Assembly: GCA_963781285.1 (NCBI GenBank)
Contig: CAWAFI010000002.1
Span: 45,040 to 109,039 of the forward strand
Reading direction: 5' to 3'
DNA from: CAIWHR01 sp963781285
GTDB taxonomy: Bacteria > Pseudomonadota > Gammaproteobacteria > Burkholderiales > Casimicrobiaceae
DNA: 64,000 nt
The notes beneath the pieces are model-generated. The model saw only the letters and a program-made list of their open reading frames with translations, did not search any database and had not been told where the DNA came from. A program made the position numbers and the translations under genes. Each line of letters opens with the position of its first letter. The first letter of the stretch is position 1. Positions 27,876 through 40,973 of the stretch are shown here, piece by piece.

Positions 27876-29149
27876 CAATCGCTCGCCACCGCGGGCAACC
27901 GGTGATGCTGGCGCACCGGCGACCAGACAACCGCCGCTGCCGTCAATACCAGCCCGAGCACGCCGACCGTCAGCAGCGTCGCACGCAAGCCCACCGCCGT
28001 CGCGAGTGCGCCGCCGGCAAGCGACCCGAGCGGCGCCGCGGCGACCGTCAGGAAGCGCATCGTTGCCGTCATCCGCCCGAGCAGACGGTCCGGCGTGATC
28101 GCCTGCCGCAGCGACAGATAGTTGATCGCATAGAGCACGGCGCCGAAATCGAACATCAGCATCGCGCCACCCAGCGCGAGGGTCGCGACCCACGCCGGAC
28201 CGGAAACGAGGCCGAACGCCTGCCAGCCGAGCGCGGTCAGGATCAGCCCATGCACGATGATCGGCCCGACGCCGAAGCGCGCCGAGAGCCGCTCGGCGAA
28301 CGCGGCCGCGAGCACGCAGCCGACGCCGCCGAACATGTACGTGAGGCCGATCGCCCCGGCGGACAGCCCGAGGTCGCGCGTCGCGAACAGGATCAGCACC
28401 GCGATCTGCATGTGGTGCAGGATCTGCCAGAGCCCGGCGAGCCACGCGAGCGCCAACAGCGTCCGGTTGTTCCACACGAGCTTCAGGCCTTCGTGGATTT
28501 CCGTGGTTACCGATGCGTTGGGGCCAGGATGCGCGACATCGTGCCGCACGCGCAGCCGGCGCAGCATCAACGCCGAAACGAAAAACGTCAGCGCGTCGAG
28601 CACGATCGCGAACGGCGCGGTCAGGAGCTGGATCAGACCTCCGGCGAGTCCCGGGCCGACGAGCGCGGACGACGTCTCGCCGAGGGTGATCTTGGCGTTC
28701 GCCTCGACCAGCCGCCGGCGGCCGGCAAGCTGGGCGAGCAGCACCTGGTAGGCGGCGCCACCGACGACGTTCTGCACGCCGCAGATGAAGCCGACGGCAA
28801 ACAGGATCTCGATCGACAGGGCGCCGAAGTACGCGGCGACCGGTATCACCAGCAGCGCGACGCCTCGTCCCACGTCCGCCGCGATCACGATCGGCAATTT
28901 GCGCACCCGATCGATCAGCACGCCGGCGTGCAGGCTCACCAGCGCGAACGGCAGCGTTTCCAGCGCCACCAGCACGCCCATCTGCATCGGCGTCGCGGAA
29001 AGAAGCACTGCGGCCGTCAGCGGCAACGCGAGATTCGTGATCTGCGCCCCGAACGACGTGATCGTCAGCGATCCCCAGAGTTTCAAGAAATCCGGGTTGC
29101 GCCAGAGGCCGCGGAAGACGTGGCGGAATGTGCGTTTGAGGTATGACAT
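27875..29149 (-). CDS. MFS transporter, MFS_3/EntS-like exporter
   Basis: A 424-residue, 12-helix carrier of the enterobactin-exporter-like MFS branch. FLKLWGSLTITSFGAQITNL at helix 1 and AGVLIDRVRKLPIVIAADVG at the 2-3 loop are characteristic, and GAAYQVLLAQLAGRRRLVEAN and RQAITPDRLLGRM are recurring motifs of that group. Such proteins export siderophores, macrolides or other hydrophobic compounds, but no biosynthetic genes are adjacent. The stop overlaps the start of the HELRH lipoprotein gene. Confidence 0.85.
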   Translation of the reverse strand: MSYLKRTFRHVFRGLWRNPDFLKLWGSLTITSFGAQITNLALPLTAAVLLSATPMQMGVLVALETLPFALVSLHAGVLIDRVRKLPIVIAADVGRGVALLVIPVAAYFGALSIEILFAVGFICGVQNVVGGAAYQVLLAQLAGRRRLVEANAKITLGETSSALVGPGLAGGLIQLLTAPFAIVLDALTFFVSALMLRRLRVRHDVAHPGPNASVTTEIHEGLKLVWNNRTLLALAWLAGLWQILHHMQIAVLILFATRDLGLSAGAIGLTYMFGGVGCVLAAAFAERLSARFGVGPIIVHGLILTALGWQAFGLVSGPAWVATLALGGAMLMFDFGAVLYAINYLSLRQAITPDRLLGRMTATMRFLTVAAAPLGSLAGGALATAVGLRATLLTVGVLGLVLTAAAVVWSPVRQHHRLPAVASD

Positions 29150-29599
29150 TTTGTTGCCTGCTTTGCTTCGTCCGTGACCGGCAATGCCGGAACGCGCCGC
29201 AACGTGCGGCGAAAACGCAAAAGTCAGGCGGGTGCTGCGTGAGGACCGTTTCCCGCCTGCTGCCTGGCGGGAAATCCGGCCAGGCGATTACCGCGAAATG
29301 CCGCGGCGGTCAGGGAACATCGCCGGGAGTGACGCCAGACGATGCGCCATGCCCGGCAGCCATTCGATCTTCAGGCTGCCGCGGGCGCACGCGACCGTCC
29401 CGGCCGCGACTGCGGTCGTGAGCGGAATAAAGTTGCGCGCGTTGAACATGTAGGCTCGCCGGGTTTCCTGCATTGTTATGGTTGCCATGTTACGCCGCCC
29501 CCGCGCATGCGGCAATGCGTCGCACCGTATTTCGGCCGCAACGAGCGACCGTCTGTCGCACGGACGCAACGACCTGCACCCACGACGCAATCCGGTGCG
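29150..29599. other. Intergenic stretch of about 450 bp, no secure gene
   Basis: No recognised gene. On the minus strand an ATG at 29488 opens a 66-residue frame (MATITMQETRRAYMFNARNF and onward) with a hydrophobic stretch, but it has no good ribosome-binding site and no family I recognise. A plus-strand frame overlapping it (29184-29453) is equally weak. The region contains the upstream sequence of the MFS gene and the 3' flank of the first binding-protein gene. Confidence 0.4.
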
Positions 29600-31408
29600 T
29601 TATCTCCCTGCCCTCTGCCGGGCAGCGTCGACGTCGTAATACTTCCACGCGTGCTCGTAGTAGACGTGCTTCTTGTAGCCTTGTACCCACGGTCGCACGA
29701 GCGTGTTCTGGTAGACATAAACGCCGAGGTCCCATGGGTTATAGGCGGCGAGGATGGATGCCATCCTGCGGTAGAGCGCGTCGCGTTCCGGCCCGTCCGG
29801 GATCCGCTTCGACTGGCGGTACAGCTCGTCGTATTCGACGTTGACGAAACGCGCGTAGTTCGACTGTCCGATGTTCCGGCTGTAGAGAAGCTGCATGAAC
29901 GCATCGCCCTCGCCGTAGGTTGTGATCCAGCCGACCGGCCACATCTGCAGCTTGCCGGCGCGGCCCATCTTGAGGAGGTCGGGCCACTTCTGCTTGACGA
30001 AGTCGATCCGGATGCCGAGCGTTGCCATGCTCTTCTTCCACAGCTCGTCGCGCTCACGGTCGCGGCTCGACGGCGAGCTGCCCATCGTGAGCGAGAGCGG
30101 CCGGCCATCGGGCAGCTCGCGCCAACCGTCGCCGTCACGATCCCGGTAGCCGAACTTGTCGAGCAGTGCCTTCGCCGTCGGCAGATCGTATTTGACGTTC
30201 GCGTCGAACCCGGCGCTGTGCCCGGCTACCGGCGGCGGGATCGGCTGCGTGGCGCGCACGGCCTGCCCCTGGTACCAGACGTTGATGAGATCCTTGAAAT
30301 TGAAACCCATGACGATCGCACGCCGCAACGCGATCTTGTCCGGCGTGTAGCCACCGACGACCGGATCGTCCATGTTGAAATAGCAATACGCAAGCGAGGG
30401 TTGCATCACGCGCGCGAGCCGCACGCCCTCCGCGGCATAGCGCGGTTTCAGTGCGTTGCCGGGATCGAGCACGTTGGCGACCAGATCTGGCGGAACGTTG
30501 GCGTAGTCGAGCTCGCGGCTGTCGAAGGCGAGGAGCTGCGGGTTCGACTCCTCGATGATCGACACTTCGACGCGCCCGGCCTGCGGCAGCCGCTTGCCCT
30601 TCATCGCCGCGATCAGCTCGCGGTCACCGGGTTCGCCGTTCTCCGGGAAGTACTCCTCGCGGTAACCCGGATTCGCCTCGAGGACGATCTTCTGCCCGCG
30701 CCGCCATTGCGCGAGCCGATAGGGACCCGTGCCGACCGGGTTCGCCATCGCCCAGCCCGATGCATCGCCGTACGCCTCGATCACCTCGCGCGCGACGGCC
30801 CCCATCGGCATCTGCGTCATATAGCCCAGCATCACGTAGTCGGGCTCCTTCAGCGTGAGCTGGATCGTGTAGCGGTCGACCGCTTTCAAACCTGCGATCG
30901 GCGCGTCATAGTCGAGTTTTCCCGCCTTTTTTGCCGTCGCGAGCACGTCGTCGGCGCCGGCGACCTTGCCCTCGAGGAACCAGAGGAACGGCGCGCGCAT
31001 CCGCGGATCGAGGAGGCGCTTCCACGAATACACGTAATCCTCCGCGACGAGCTCGCGCTTCCTGCCCTTGAACGCCGGATCGTCGGCGAACGTGATGCCC
31101 GGCCTGATCCGGATCTTCCACGTGCGACCGTCGGGCGAGATCTCCGGCATCGCCGCAGCAGTGTTCGGCACGAACCGGTACGGCCGTGCCAGGTAATCGA
31201 ATACGTACAGCGGCTCGAAGATCGCGCGCTCGATGTGCGACGAGTAGTAGTCCGACGTCGCCTGCGGGTCGAAGCCGGTTTCGGCGATCGGAAACATCAC
31301 GCGGATCGTCTTCGCGGGATCGGCCCATTTCCCCTGCGCGTAGGCCGCACCGGCGAGGCCCGCCGCGAGCAGAAGGGCAAGAATCCGGGATGGCAGCCGT
31401 GCGGTCAT
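29600..31408 (-). CDS. ABC transporter substrate-binding protein, family 5 (second of a tandem pair)
   Basis: A 602-residue extracytoplasmic solute-binding protein of the oligopeptide/dipeptide type (SBP_bac_5). The signal peptide MTARLPSRILALLLAAGLAG is cleaved near AYAQ. The mature chain shows TIRVMFPIAETGFDPQATSD, NPVGTGPYRLAQWRRGQKIV and ALRRAIVMGFNF. Its ATG overlaps the stop of the upstream gene (ATGA). The upstream protein is a close paralogue over its whole length, so the pair arose by tandem duplication. No permease or ATPase gene is adjacent and the ligand is unknown. At about 600 residues these are longer than typical OppA. Confidence 0.88.
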   Translation of the reverse strand: MTARLPSRILALLLAAGLAGAAYAQGKWADPAKTIRVMFPIAETGFDPQATSDYYSSHIERAIFEPLYVFDYLARPYRFVPNTAAAMPEISPDGRTWKIRIRPGITFADDPAFKGRKRELVAEDYVYSWKRLLDPRMRAPFLWFLEGKVAGADDVLATAKKAGKLDYDAPIAGLKAVDRYTIQLTLKEPDYVMLGYMTQMPMGAVAREVIEAYGDASGWAMANPVGTGPYRLAQWRRGQKIVLEANPGYREEYFPENGEPGDRELIAAMKGKRLPQAGRVEVSIIEESNPQLLAFDSRELDYANVPPDLVANVLDPGNALKPRYAAEGVRLARVMQPSLAYCYFNMDDPVVGGYTPDKIALRRAIVMGFNFKDLINVWYQGQAVRATQPIPPPVAGHSAGFDANVKYDLPTAKALLDKFGYRDRDGDGWRELPDGRPLSLTMGSSPSSRDRERDELWKKSMATLGIRIDFVKQKWPDLLKMGRAGKLQMWPVGWITTYGEGDAFMQLLYSRNIGQSNYARFVNVEYDELYRQSKRIPDGPERDALYRRMASILAAYNPWDLGVYVYQNTLVRPWVQGYKKHVYYEHAWKYYDVDAARQRAGR

Positions 31409-33204
31409 TGCACGACCGGCCGGCGTGGCATCCTGACGTCGAGGTCGTAGTACTGCCACGGATGCGCCTGGATTGCGTTGTACTTGTAGCCGATGACCCA
31501 CGGATAGACGATCACGTTCTCGTAGCGGTAGACGTTGAGATTCCACGGTGCGTACGCCGTGACGAGGGCCGACATCTCGCGGAACAGCTTCGTGCGCTCG
31601 GGGCTGTCCGGCAACTTGCGCGAGGTCTCGTAGAGCTTGTTGAACTCGGGCAGGTTGAAGCGCGAGATGTTCGACAGGCCCGCGTGGCCACCGTACAGGA
31701 GGCCGAGGAAGCCGTAGCCCTCGGTCGTCGTGTTGATGTTGCCGAGGTACCACATCTGGAGCTGGCCCGCGCGTCCCATCTTGAGCAGGTCGGGCCATTT
31801 CTGCTTGACGAACTCGACGCGCACGTCCAGCGCCGTGAGGCTGCGCTGCCACATCTCCTCGTATTGCCGCCCGCGCGCATCCGGCGGCGAGCCAATCGAC
31901 AGCACGAACGGCTTGCCGTCGGGCAGATCGCGCCAGCCGTCCGCGTCGCGGTCAACATAGCCGAACTTGTTCAGAAGCGCCCTGGCGCCGGCGAGGTCGT
32001 ACTTCACGTGGCCGTCGAATTTCGGATCGTGGCCGGTCACCCCCGGCGGGATCGGCTGTGTGGCCGGCACCGCCTGTCCCTGCCAGAGGACGCGAATTTC
32101 CTCGTCGCTGTTGTACGCCATGCCGATCGCCCGACGCAATGCCACCTTGTCCTTGGTGTAGCCGCCGACGACCGGATCCTCCATGTTGAAATACAGGTAG
32201 GTGATTGCCGGCTGGATGCCGCGCGCCAGCGTGACGCCAGCGTTGGCGAACCGCGGCTTCAGGCGATGGTCCGGGCCCAAGACGTTGTCGACGAGATCGG
32301 CCGGGACCGTCAGGTAATCGAGACCACCCTTCTCGAAGGTGAGCAGCCGCGGATTGCTTTCCTCGATGACGAAGATTTCGATGCGGCCGATCAGCGGGAG
32401 TCGCTTGCCCTTGAAGTGCGTGACGACGGCGCGATCGGCGGGATCGCTGCTGTCCGGATAATGCACCTCGCGGTACCCCGGATTCGCTTCCAGCACGATC
32501 TTCTGTCCGCGCCGCCATTCAGCAAGCCGATAGGGACCCGTGCCGACCGGGTTGGCCATCGCCCACGTGCTCGGATCGCCGTAGGCGTCGATCACTTCGC
32601 GCGCGACCGCCATTGCCGGGGTAGTCGTGAGATCCGCCAGGAGGTCGTACGCCGGACGCGTGAGCCTGATTCCGATCGTGTGGCGATCGACCGCCTGCAG
32701 GCCCTCGAGTGGCGCATCGTAGTCGAAGCGGCCCGTCTCCTTTGCTTTCGCGACGGCGGCGTCGGCGCCCACGAAGAGCCCGTCGAAAGCCTGCAGGTTC
32801 GGCGAGCGGACCTTCGGATCGATGACGCGCTTCCACGAGTATACGTAGTCGGCCGCCGTCAGTTCGCGCTTCTGCCGCTTGAACGCCGCGTCGTCCGCGA
32901 AGGTGATGCCAGGCTTGATCCGGATCGTCCAGGCAAGGCCATCGGCCGATATCTCCGGCAGCGCCACCGCGGTGTTGGGGACGATCCTGTACGGACGCGC
33001 AAGATGGTCATACCGGTATGGCGCGTCGAAAATCGCCCGGATCACGTGGTTCGAATACACGTCCGACGACGCCTGCGGATCGAACCCGGTCTCGGCGGCG
33101 GGGAACACGACGCGCAGCACCTTGCTCGGGTCGGCCTGCGCGAATGCGCCCGCCGCCGTGATCGCAAGCACCGCCGCGGCGCCAACCCTGCCGAGACCGC
33201 GCAT
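31405..33204 (-). CDS. ABC transporter substrate-binding protein, family 5 (first of a tandem pair)
   Basis: A 599-residue SBP_bac_5 protein with the signal peptide MRGLGRVGAAAVLAITAAGA cleaved near FAQA. It shares long blocks with its downstream neighbour: VFPAAETGFDPQASSDVYSN, NPVGTGPYRLAEWRRGQKIV, KQKWPDLLKMGRAG. The start at 33204 is chosen because it yields a clean signal peptide; a start 20 codons earlier gives a Ser/Arg-rich head. The 3' end overlaps the next start, so both are made from one message. The paralogues differ most near the C-terminus and may bind different ligands. Confidence 0.88.
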   Translation of the reverse strand: MRGLGRVGAAAVLAITAAGAFAQADPSKVLRVVFPAAETGFDPQASSDVYSNHVIRAIFDAPYRYDHLARPYRIVPNTAVALPEISADGLAWTIRIKPGITFADDAAFKRQKRELTAADYVYSWKRVIDPKVRSPNLQAFDGLFVGADAAVAKAKETGRFDYDAPLEGLQAVDRHTIGIRLTRPAYDLLADLTTTPAMAVAREVIDAYGDPSTWAMANPVGTGPYRLAEWRRGQKIVLEANPGYREVHYPDSSDPADRAVVTHFKGKRLPLIGRIEIFVIEESNPRLLTFEKGGLDYLTVPADLVDNVLGPDHRLKPRFANAGVTLARGIQPAITYLYFNMEDPVVGGYTKDKVALRRAIGMAYNSDEEIRVLWQGQAVPATQPIPPGVTGHDPKFDGHVKYDLAGARALLNKFGYVDRDADGWRDLPDGKPFVLSIGSPPDARGRQYEEMWQRSLTALDVRVEFVKQKWPDLLKMGRAGQLQMWYLGNINTTTEGYGFLGLLYGGHAGLSNISRFNLPEFNKLYETSRKLPDSPERTKLFREMSALVTAYAPWNLNVYRYENVIVYPWVIGYKYNAIQAHPWQYYDLDVRMPRRPVVQ

Positions 33205-33217
33205 CGTGGCCGAACTT

Positions 33218-33697
33218 CTACAGCAACTTCGCGATGTCGCCGGCGAGGCTCTCGGGCTCGGCATTCGGGGCGTAACGCTCGACGACCTTTCCGTCGCGAT
33301 CGACGAGGAACTTGGTGAAGTTCCACTTGATCGCCTCCGAACCGAGCAGTCCGGGCTTCGCCTTCTTCAGGTACTTGTACACCGGTGCCGCAGCGTCGCC
33401 GTTGACGTCGATCTTCGCGAACAGCGGGAACGTGACGCCGTAATTCAAATCGCAGAAGGTCTCGATCTCCTTTTCGCTGCCGGGCTCCTGTGCGCCGAAC
33501 TGATTGCAGGGAAAACCGAGGATCTCGAGTCCTTTGCCTTGGAGCTTCTGATAGAGCGTCTCCAGCCCCTTGTATTGCGGCGTGAACCCGCATTTGCTCG
33601 CCGTGTTGACGACCAGCAACACCTTGCCCTTGTACGTGTCGAGCTTCACCTTATTGCCGTGGATGTCGTTGACGGTGAAATCGTAGAGGCCGGCCAT
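33218..33697 (-). CDS. Glutathione peroxidase family protein (BsaA/BtuE type)
   Basis: A 159-residue thiol peroxidase that reduces hydroperoxides, in bacteria usually with thioredoxin rather than glutathione. The catalytic residues are visible: Cys36 in NTASKCGFT, Gln66 in GFPCNQFGAQEPG and Trp125-Asn126 in IKWNFTKFLVD. The position that is selenocysteine in animals is cysteine here. The ATG has GGAG about 6 bp upstream. It precedes the tandem binding-protein genes by 13 bp on the same strand, so it may head that transcript. Confidence 0.93.
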   Translation of the reverse strand: MAGLYDFTVNDIHGNKVKLDTYKGKVLLVVNTASKCGFTPQYKGLETLYQKLQGKGLEILGFPCNQFGAQEPGSEKEIETFCDLNYGVTFPLFAKIDVNGDAAAPVYKYLKKAKPGLLGSEAIKWNFTKFLVDRDGKVVERYAPNAEPESLAGDIAKLL

Positions 33698-33767
33698 GGG
33701 GAACTCCGTGAAGGAATGGGCGCCGATTATGCCCCTGCCTCCTCTTGCGCGCGAACCGGAGGCATGG

Positions 33768-37448
<3,681 letters not shown>

Positions 37449-37548
37449 CGCAGGCGAGATGACGGTAGACAGAAAGGCGTCCCGAAACCGGAACGCGGCG
37501 CTATCATAACGCCGCGCGATCCTCTCGCCGCCCTTCCAGGAGCCCCTG

Positions 37549-38532
37549 ATGACACGCCAGCCCGCCCTCACTGCGTCGCTCGCGGTCGCCATCGCCCTTT
37601 GCGCGTCGCCGTTCGCCGCAGCGCAAACGAAATGGGACCTGCCGACCGCCTACCCGCCCACCAACTTCCACACGGAGAACATCCAGCAGTTTGCGAACGA
37701 CATCGATAAGGCGAGCGCCGGCAAGCTCCACATCACCGTGCACTCGAACGCATCGCTGTTCAAGGCCCCTGAGATCAAGCGTGCGGTCCAGGGCGGCCAG
37801 GCCCAGGCCGGCGAGATCCTGCTCGTCAACTACGAGAACGAGGACCCTCTCTATGGGCTCGACGGCATCCCGTTCCTCGCGACGTCGTACGGCGCGTCGT
37901 TCAAGCTGTACAAGGCGTCGCGGAAGGCGCTCGAGGACAAGCTTGCGAAGCAGGGATTGAAGCTGCTGTACACGGTCCCGTGGCCGCCACAGGGGATCTT
38001 CACGAAACGCGCGCTGGGGAGCGTCGGCGACATGAAGGGCCTCAAGTGGCGCGCGTACAGCCCGGCAACCGCCAAGATCGCTGAATTGGTCGGCGCCCAA
38101 CCGGTCACGGTCCAGGCCGCGGAGGTGTCGCAGGCGCTCGCCACGGGCGTCATCGACTCGTACATGTCGTCAGGTGCGACCGGCTACGACTCGAAAACCT
38201 ACGAGCACATCAAGAACTTCTACGACACGCAGGCGTGGCTGCCGAAGAACGCGATCATCGTCAACCAGAAGGCGTTCGACGCCCTCGACAAATCCACGCA
38301 GGCCGCGGTGCTGAAGTCCGCCGCCGAGGCGGAGACACGCGGCTGGAGTCTGTCCGAGGAGAAGAACGGCTGGTACGTCGAGCAGCTGAAGGGCAAGGGG
38401 ATGGTCATCATCGTGCCCTCCGAGCAGCTGACCGCCGACCTGCGCAAGGTCGGCAACTACATGCTGGCCGAATGGCTGCGCAAATCCGGCAGCGACGGCC
38501 GCAAGGTGATCGACAGTTTCCGCGGCATGTAA
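37549..38532 (+). CDS. TRAP transporter periplasmic binding protein (DctP family)
   Basis: The 327-residue extracytoplasmic receptor of a TRAP system. The signal peptide MTRQPALTASLAVAIALCAS is cleaved near AAAQ. WDLPTAYPPTNFHTENIQQF, ALATGVIDSYMSSG and GLKWRAYSP include the DctP ligand-arm motif with its substrate-binding Arg. AGGAG lies 6 bp before the ATG. The small and large membrane subunits follow directly. The divergent oxoprolinase gene suggests 5-oxoproline or a related acid as ligand; this is inference from position. Confidence 0.92.
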   Translation: MTRQPALTASLAVAIALCASPFAAAQTKWDLPTAYPPTNFHTENIQQFANDIDKASAGKLHITVHSNASLFKAPEIKRAVQGGQAQAGEILLVNYENEDPLYGLDGIPFLATSYGASFKLYKASRKALEDKLAKQGLKLLYTVPWPPQGIFTKRALGSVGDMKGLKWRAYSPATAKIAELVGAQPVTVQAAEVSQALATGVIDSYMSSGATGYDSKTYEHIKNFYDTQAWLPKNAIIVNQKAFDALDKSTQAAVLKSAAEAETRGWSLSEEKNGWYVEQLKGKGMVIIVPSEQLTADLRKVGNYMLAEWLRKSGSDGRKVIDSFRGM

Positions 38533-38551
38533 ATCGCGGCGAATATTGGCA

Positions 38552-39091
38552 ATGAATCCGCGCCGCCTGCTTGACCAACTGTACAGAGGTGCGGCGTATC
38601 TGGCGGCGGGATTCGTCTTCGCGATTTTCGCCATCATGGTCGGTGCATCCGTGATGCGTGAGTTTGGCATGCGTACCGGCGGCACCGACGACCTCGTCGC
38701 ATGGTTCTGCGCTGCAGCGGGCTTCCTCGCGATGGCGCACACGTTCAGGCGTGGCGACTTCGTCCGCGTCGCGCTTCTGCTCGAGCGGCTCAGCGAGCGC
38801 CGCGCTCGCCAGTTCGAGATCGTCGCGCTCTTGATCGGAACGGTGTTCGTTGCGTTTCTCACCTGGGCCGCCGCCCTTTTCGTCTACGAAAGCTGGGATT
38901 TCGGAGACATGGCCAACGGTCTCATTCCAATTCCGCTGTGGATTCCGCAGGCGAGCTTCGTTCTGGGAACCGTGCTCCTGCTTGCCGCGATCGTCGAGGA
39001 GCTGATTTGCGCTTTGCGCGGCCGCCGCCCCTCGTACCTCGTGGCGGCGGAAGAACGGCACGCACGCGGCGATTTCAGCGAAGATATATGA
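38552..39091 (+). CDS. TRAP transporter small permease (DctQ family)
   Basis: A 179-residue protein with four transmembrane helices. GGTDDLVAWFCAAAGFLAMA and HTFRRGDFVRVALLLERLSE carry the DctQ signature region between helices 2 and 3. The ATG is 20 bp after the dctP stop; a TTG two codons earlier is less likely. The C-terminus is cytosolic and charged. It pairs with the large permease downstream. Confidence 0.9.
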   Translation: MNPRRLLDQLYRGAAYLAAGFVFAIFAIMVGASVMREFGMRTGGTDDLVAWFCAAAGFLAMAHTFRRGDFVRVALLLERLSERRARQFEIVALLIGTVFVAFLTWAAALFVYESWDFGDMANGLIPIPLWIPQASFVLGTVLLLAAIVEELICALRGRRPSYLVAAEERHARGDFSEDI

Positions 39092-39152
39092 GCGCCGCCG
39101 GGGCGTCCTCCCGGGGCAGCGCAGCGGCGATAGCCGCAAGCGTGGGGGGACC

Positions 39153-40472
39153 GTGACCCTCCTGGCGATCGGAGCGGTACTGCTCGCCGCGATGTTCGTC
39201 CTGCTGGCGCTCGGCGTGTGGATCGGCATGACGCTAGCGATCGTCGGCGGCGTCGGCATGGCCGTGTTCACCACCCTAAGCCCCGCGGTGACCGCCAGGA
39301 ATCTCTTCTCCGCGTTCTGGAACGCCAATGCTTCGTGGGAACTCGCTGCGTTGCCGCTGTTCATCTGGATGGGCGAGATCCTGTTCCGCACAAAGCTTTC
39401 CGAGGAAATGTTCAGCGGGCTCGCGCCCTGGCTCAATCGGATTCCCGGCCGCCTGATGCACACGACAATACTGGGTTGCGGCATCTTCGGCTCGGTCTCC
39501 GGCTCGTCGGCCGCGACCTGCGCCACGATTTCCAAGGTCGCGCTGCCTGAACTGCTGAGGCGCGGGTACGACGAAAGGGTCGCGCTCGGCTCGCTTGCCA
39601 CCGCGGGCACGCTGGGCATCCTGATCCCGCCGTCGATTACCATGGTCGTTTACGCAGTCGCTGCCGAAGCCTCGATCATCCGGATCTTCCTTGCCGGATT
39701 CCTGCCCGGTTTCCTGTTGATGGCGCTCTTCTCCGGCTACATCGCATGGTGGGCATGGCGGCATCCGGCGCGTACGCCGCCGCCAGAGCCTCCGACGACC
39801 TTCATCGAAAAGCTGCGGCGCTCGGGTCAGCTCATTCCATGCGCACTGCTCATCATCTTCATCGTAATCGTCCTGGTGCTGGGATGGGCTACGGCTACCG
39901 AATGCGCCGCTTACGGCGTATTGGGTTCGCTCGCGCTTGCCTGGTGGGGAGGCTCGCTCGACCGACGCTCGTTCATTGACAGTCTGATGGGCGCAACGCG
40001 CGTGTCATGCATGATCATGTTCATCCTCGCAGGCGCGAAATTCCTGTCGATGACCATGGGCTACACCGGCATACCGCGGGCATTGGCCGAATGGGTCGGA
40101 TCGCTGCAGCTTTCTCCCTACGCGCTCATCACCATCCTGTGCGGCATCTACATCGTCCTCGGAACGGCGCTCGATGGCATTTCGATGATCGTGCTGACAT
40201 CGGCGGTCGTCTTGCCGATGATCCAGAAAGCGGGATTCGACCTTATCTGGTTCGGCATTTTCATCGTGCTCCTCGTCGAAATCGCGGAAGTGACACCGCC
40301 GGTTGGATTCAACCTGTTCGTGCTGCAGAACATGACGGGCCATGACAGCAACTACATCGCGCGGTGTTCCATTCCATTCTTCTGCCTGCTCGTGCTGTGC
40401 ATCGCGATGATCACGGCGTTTCCGCGGATCGTCACGTGGCTTCCGGACGTGGTGATGGGCGTGCAGCAATGA
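39153..40472 (+). CDS. TRAP transporter large permease (DctM family)
   Basis: A 439-residue, 12-helix permease that moves the solute using the sodium gradient. FGSVSGSSAATCATISKVAL is the highly conserved DctM segment, and GTLGILIPPSITMVVYAV and EIAEVTPPVGFNLFVLQN are further family motifs. The GTG start at 39153 leads into the first helix and follows dctQ by 61 bp. Its stop overlaps the ogt start (ATGA), so ogt is probably on the same message. Confidence 0.93.
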   Translation: MTLLAIGAVLLAAMFVLLALGVWIGMTLAIVGGVGMAVFTTLSPAVTARNLFSAFWNANASWELAALPLFIWMGEILFRTKLSEEMFSGLAPWLNRIPGRLMHTTILGCGIFGSVSGSSAATCATISKVALPELLRRGYDERVALGSLATAGTLGILIPPSITMVVYAVAAEASIIRIFLAGFLPGFLLMALFSGYIAWWAWRHPARTPPPEPPTTFIEKLRRSGQLIPCALLIIFIVIVLVLGWATATECAAYGVLGSLALAWWGGSLDRRSFIDSLMGATRVSCMIMFILAGAKFLSMTMGYTGIPRALAEWVGSLQLSPYALITILCGIYIVLGTALDGISMIVLTSAVVLPMIQKAGFDLIWFGIFIVLLVEIAEVTPPVGFNLFVLQNMTGHDSNYIARCSIPFFCLLVLCIAMITAFPRIVTWLPDVVMGVQQ

Positions 40473-40957
40473 CGAACCCCAGTGTTTTTTCGGCCAAGTT
40501 GCGCACGCCGTTCGCCGTGCTCGGCATCCGAACCAACGGCCGCGCGGTGACCGGCATCGCGTTCCTGCCGCGGACCGAGCGCGCGGTCGAGCCGGCCGAT
40601 GCGATCGCGGAACGCGCCCTGCGGCAGATCGAACGCTACCTGGCCGATCCGCATTTCCGCTTCACGCTGCCGTTGGCACCGGAAGGCACCGCATTCCGTC
40701 AGCGCGTCCGGCAGGCGCTCGAGCAAATCCCGGTCGGCGAATCGCGCACGTACGGCGAAATCGCGCGACGGCTGCATACGGCGCCACGTGCCATCGGCGG
40801 CGCGTGCGGCGCCAACTCGATTGCGGTCGTCGTCCCATGCCATCGTGTCGTCGGCAGCCACGGCTCCCTCGGGGGCTTCATGGGCGCCACCGATGGCGAC
40901 CCGCTCGCGATCAAGCGCTGGCTATTGCAGCACGAAGGCTACCGCTTCGGGGCCTGA
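40469..40957 (+). CDS. ogt: Methylated-DNA-[protein]-cysteine S-methyltransferase
   Basis: Repairs O6-methylguanine and O4-methylthymine by one-step transfer of the alkyl group to its own cysteine. The 162-residue protein has the active site VVPCHRVVGS (Cys124), the helix-turn-helix arginine-finger region ESRTYGEIARRL and the Asn hinge GGACGANSIAV. There is no Ada regulatory domain, so it is an Ogt-type enzyme. Its ATG overlaps the dctM stop, and xerD follows 16 bp later. Confidence 0.93.
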   Translation: MTNPSVFSAKLRTPFAVLGIRTNGRAVTGIAFLPRTERAVEPADAIAERALRQIERYLADPHFRFTLPLAPEGTAFRQRVRQALEQIPVGESRTYGEIARRLHTAPRAIGGACGANSIAVVVPCHRVVGSHGSLGGFMGATDGDPLAIKRWLLQHEGYRFGA

Positions 40958-40973
40958 CGGAGACAAACGCGCG

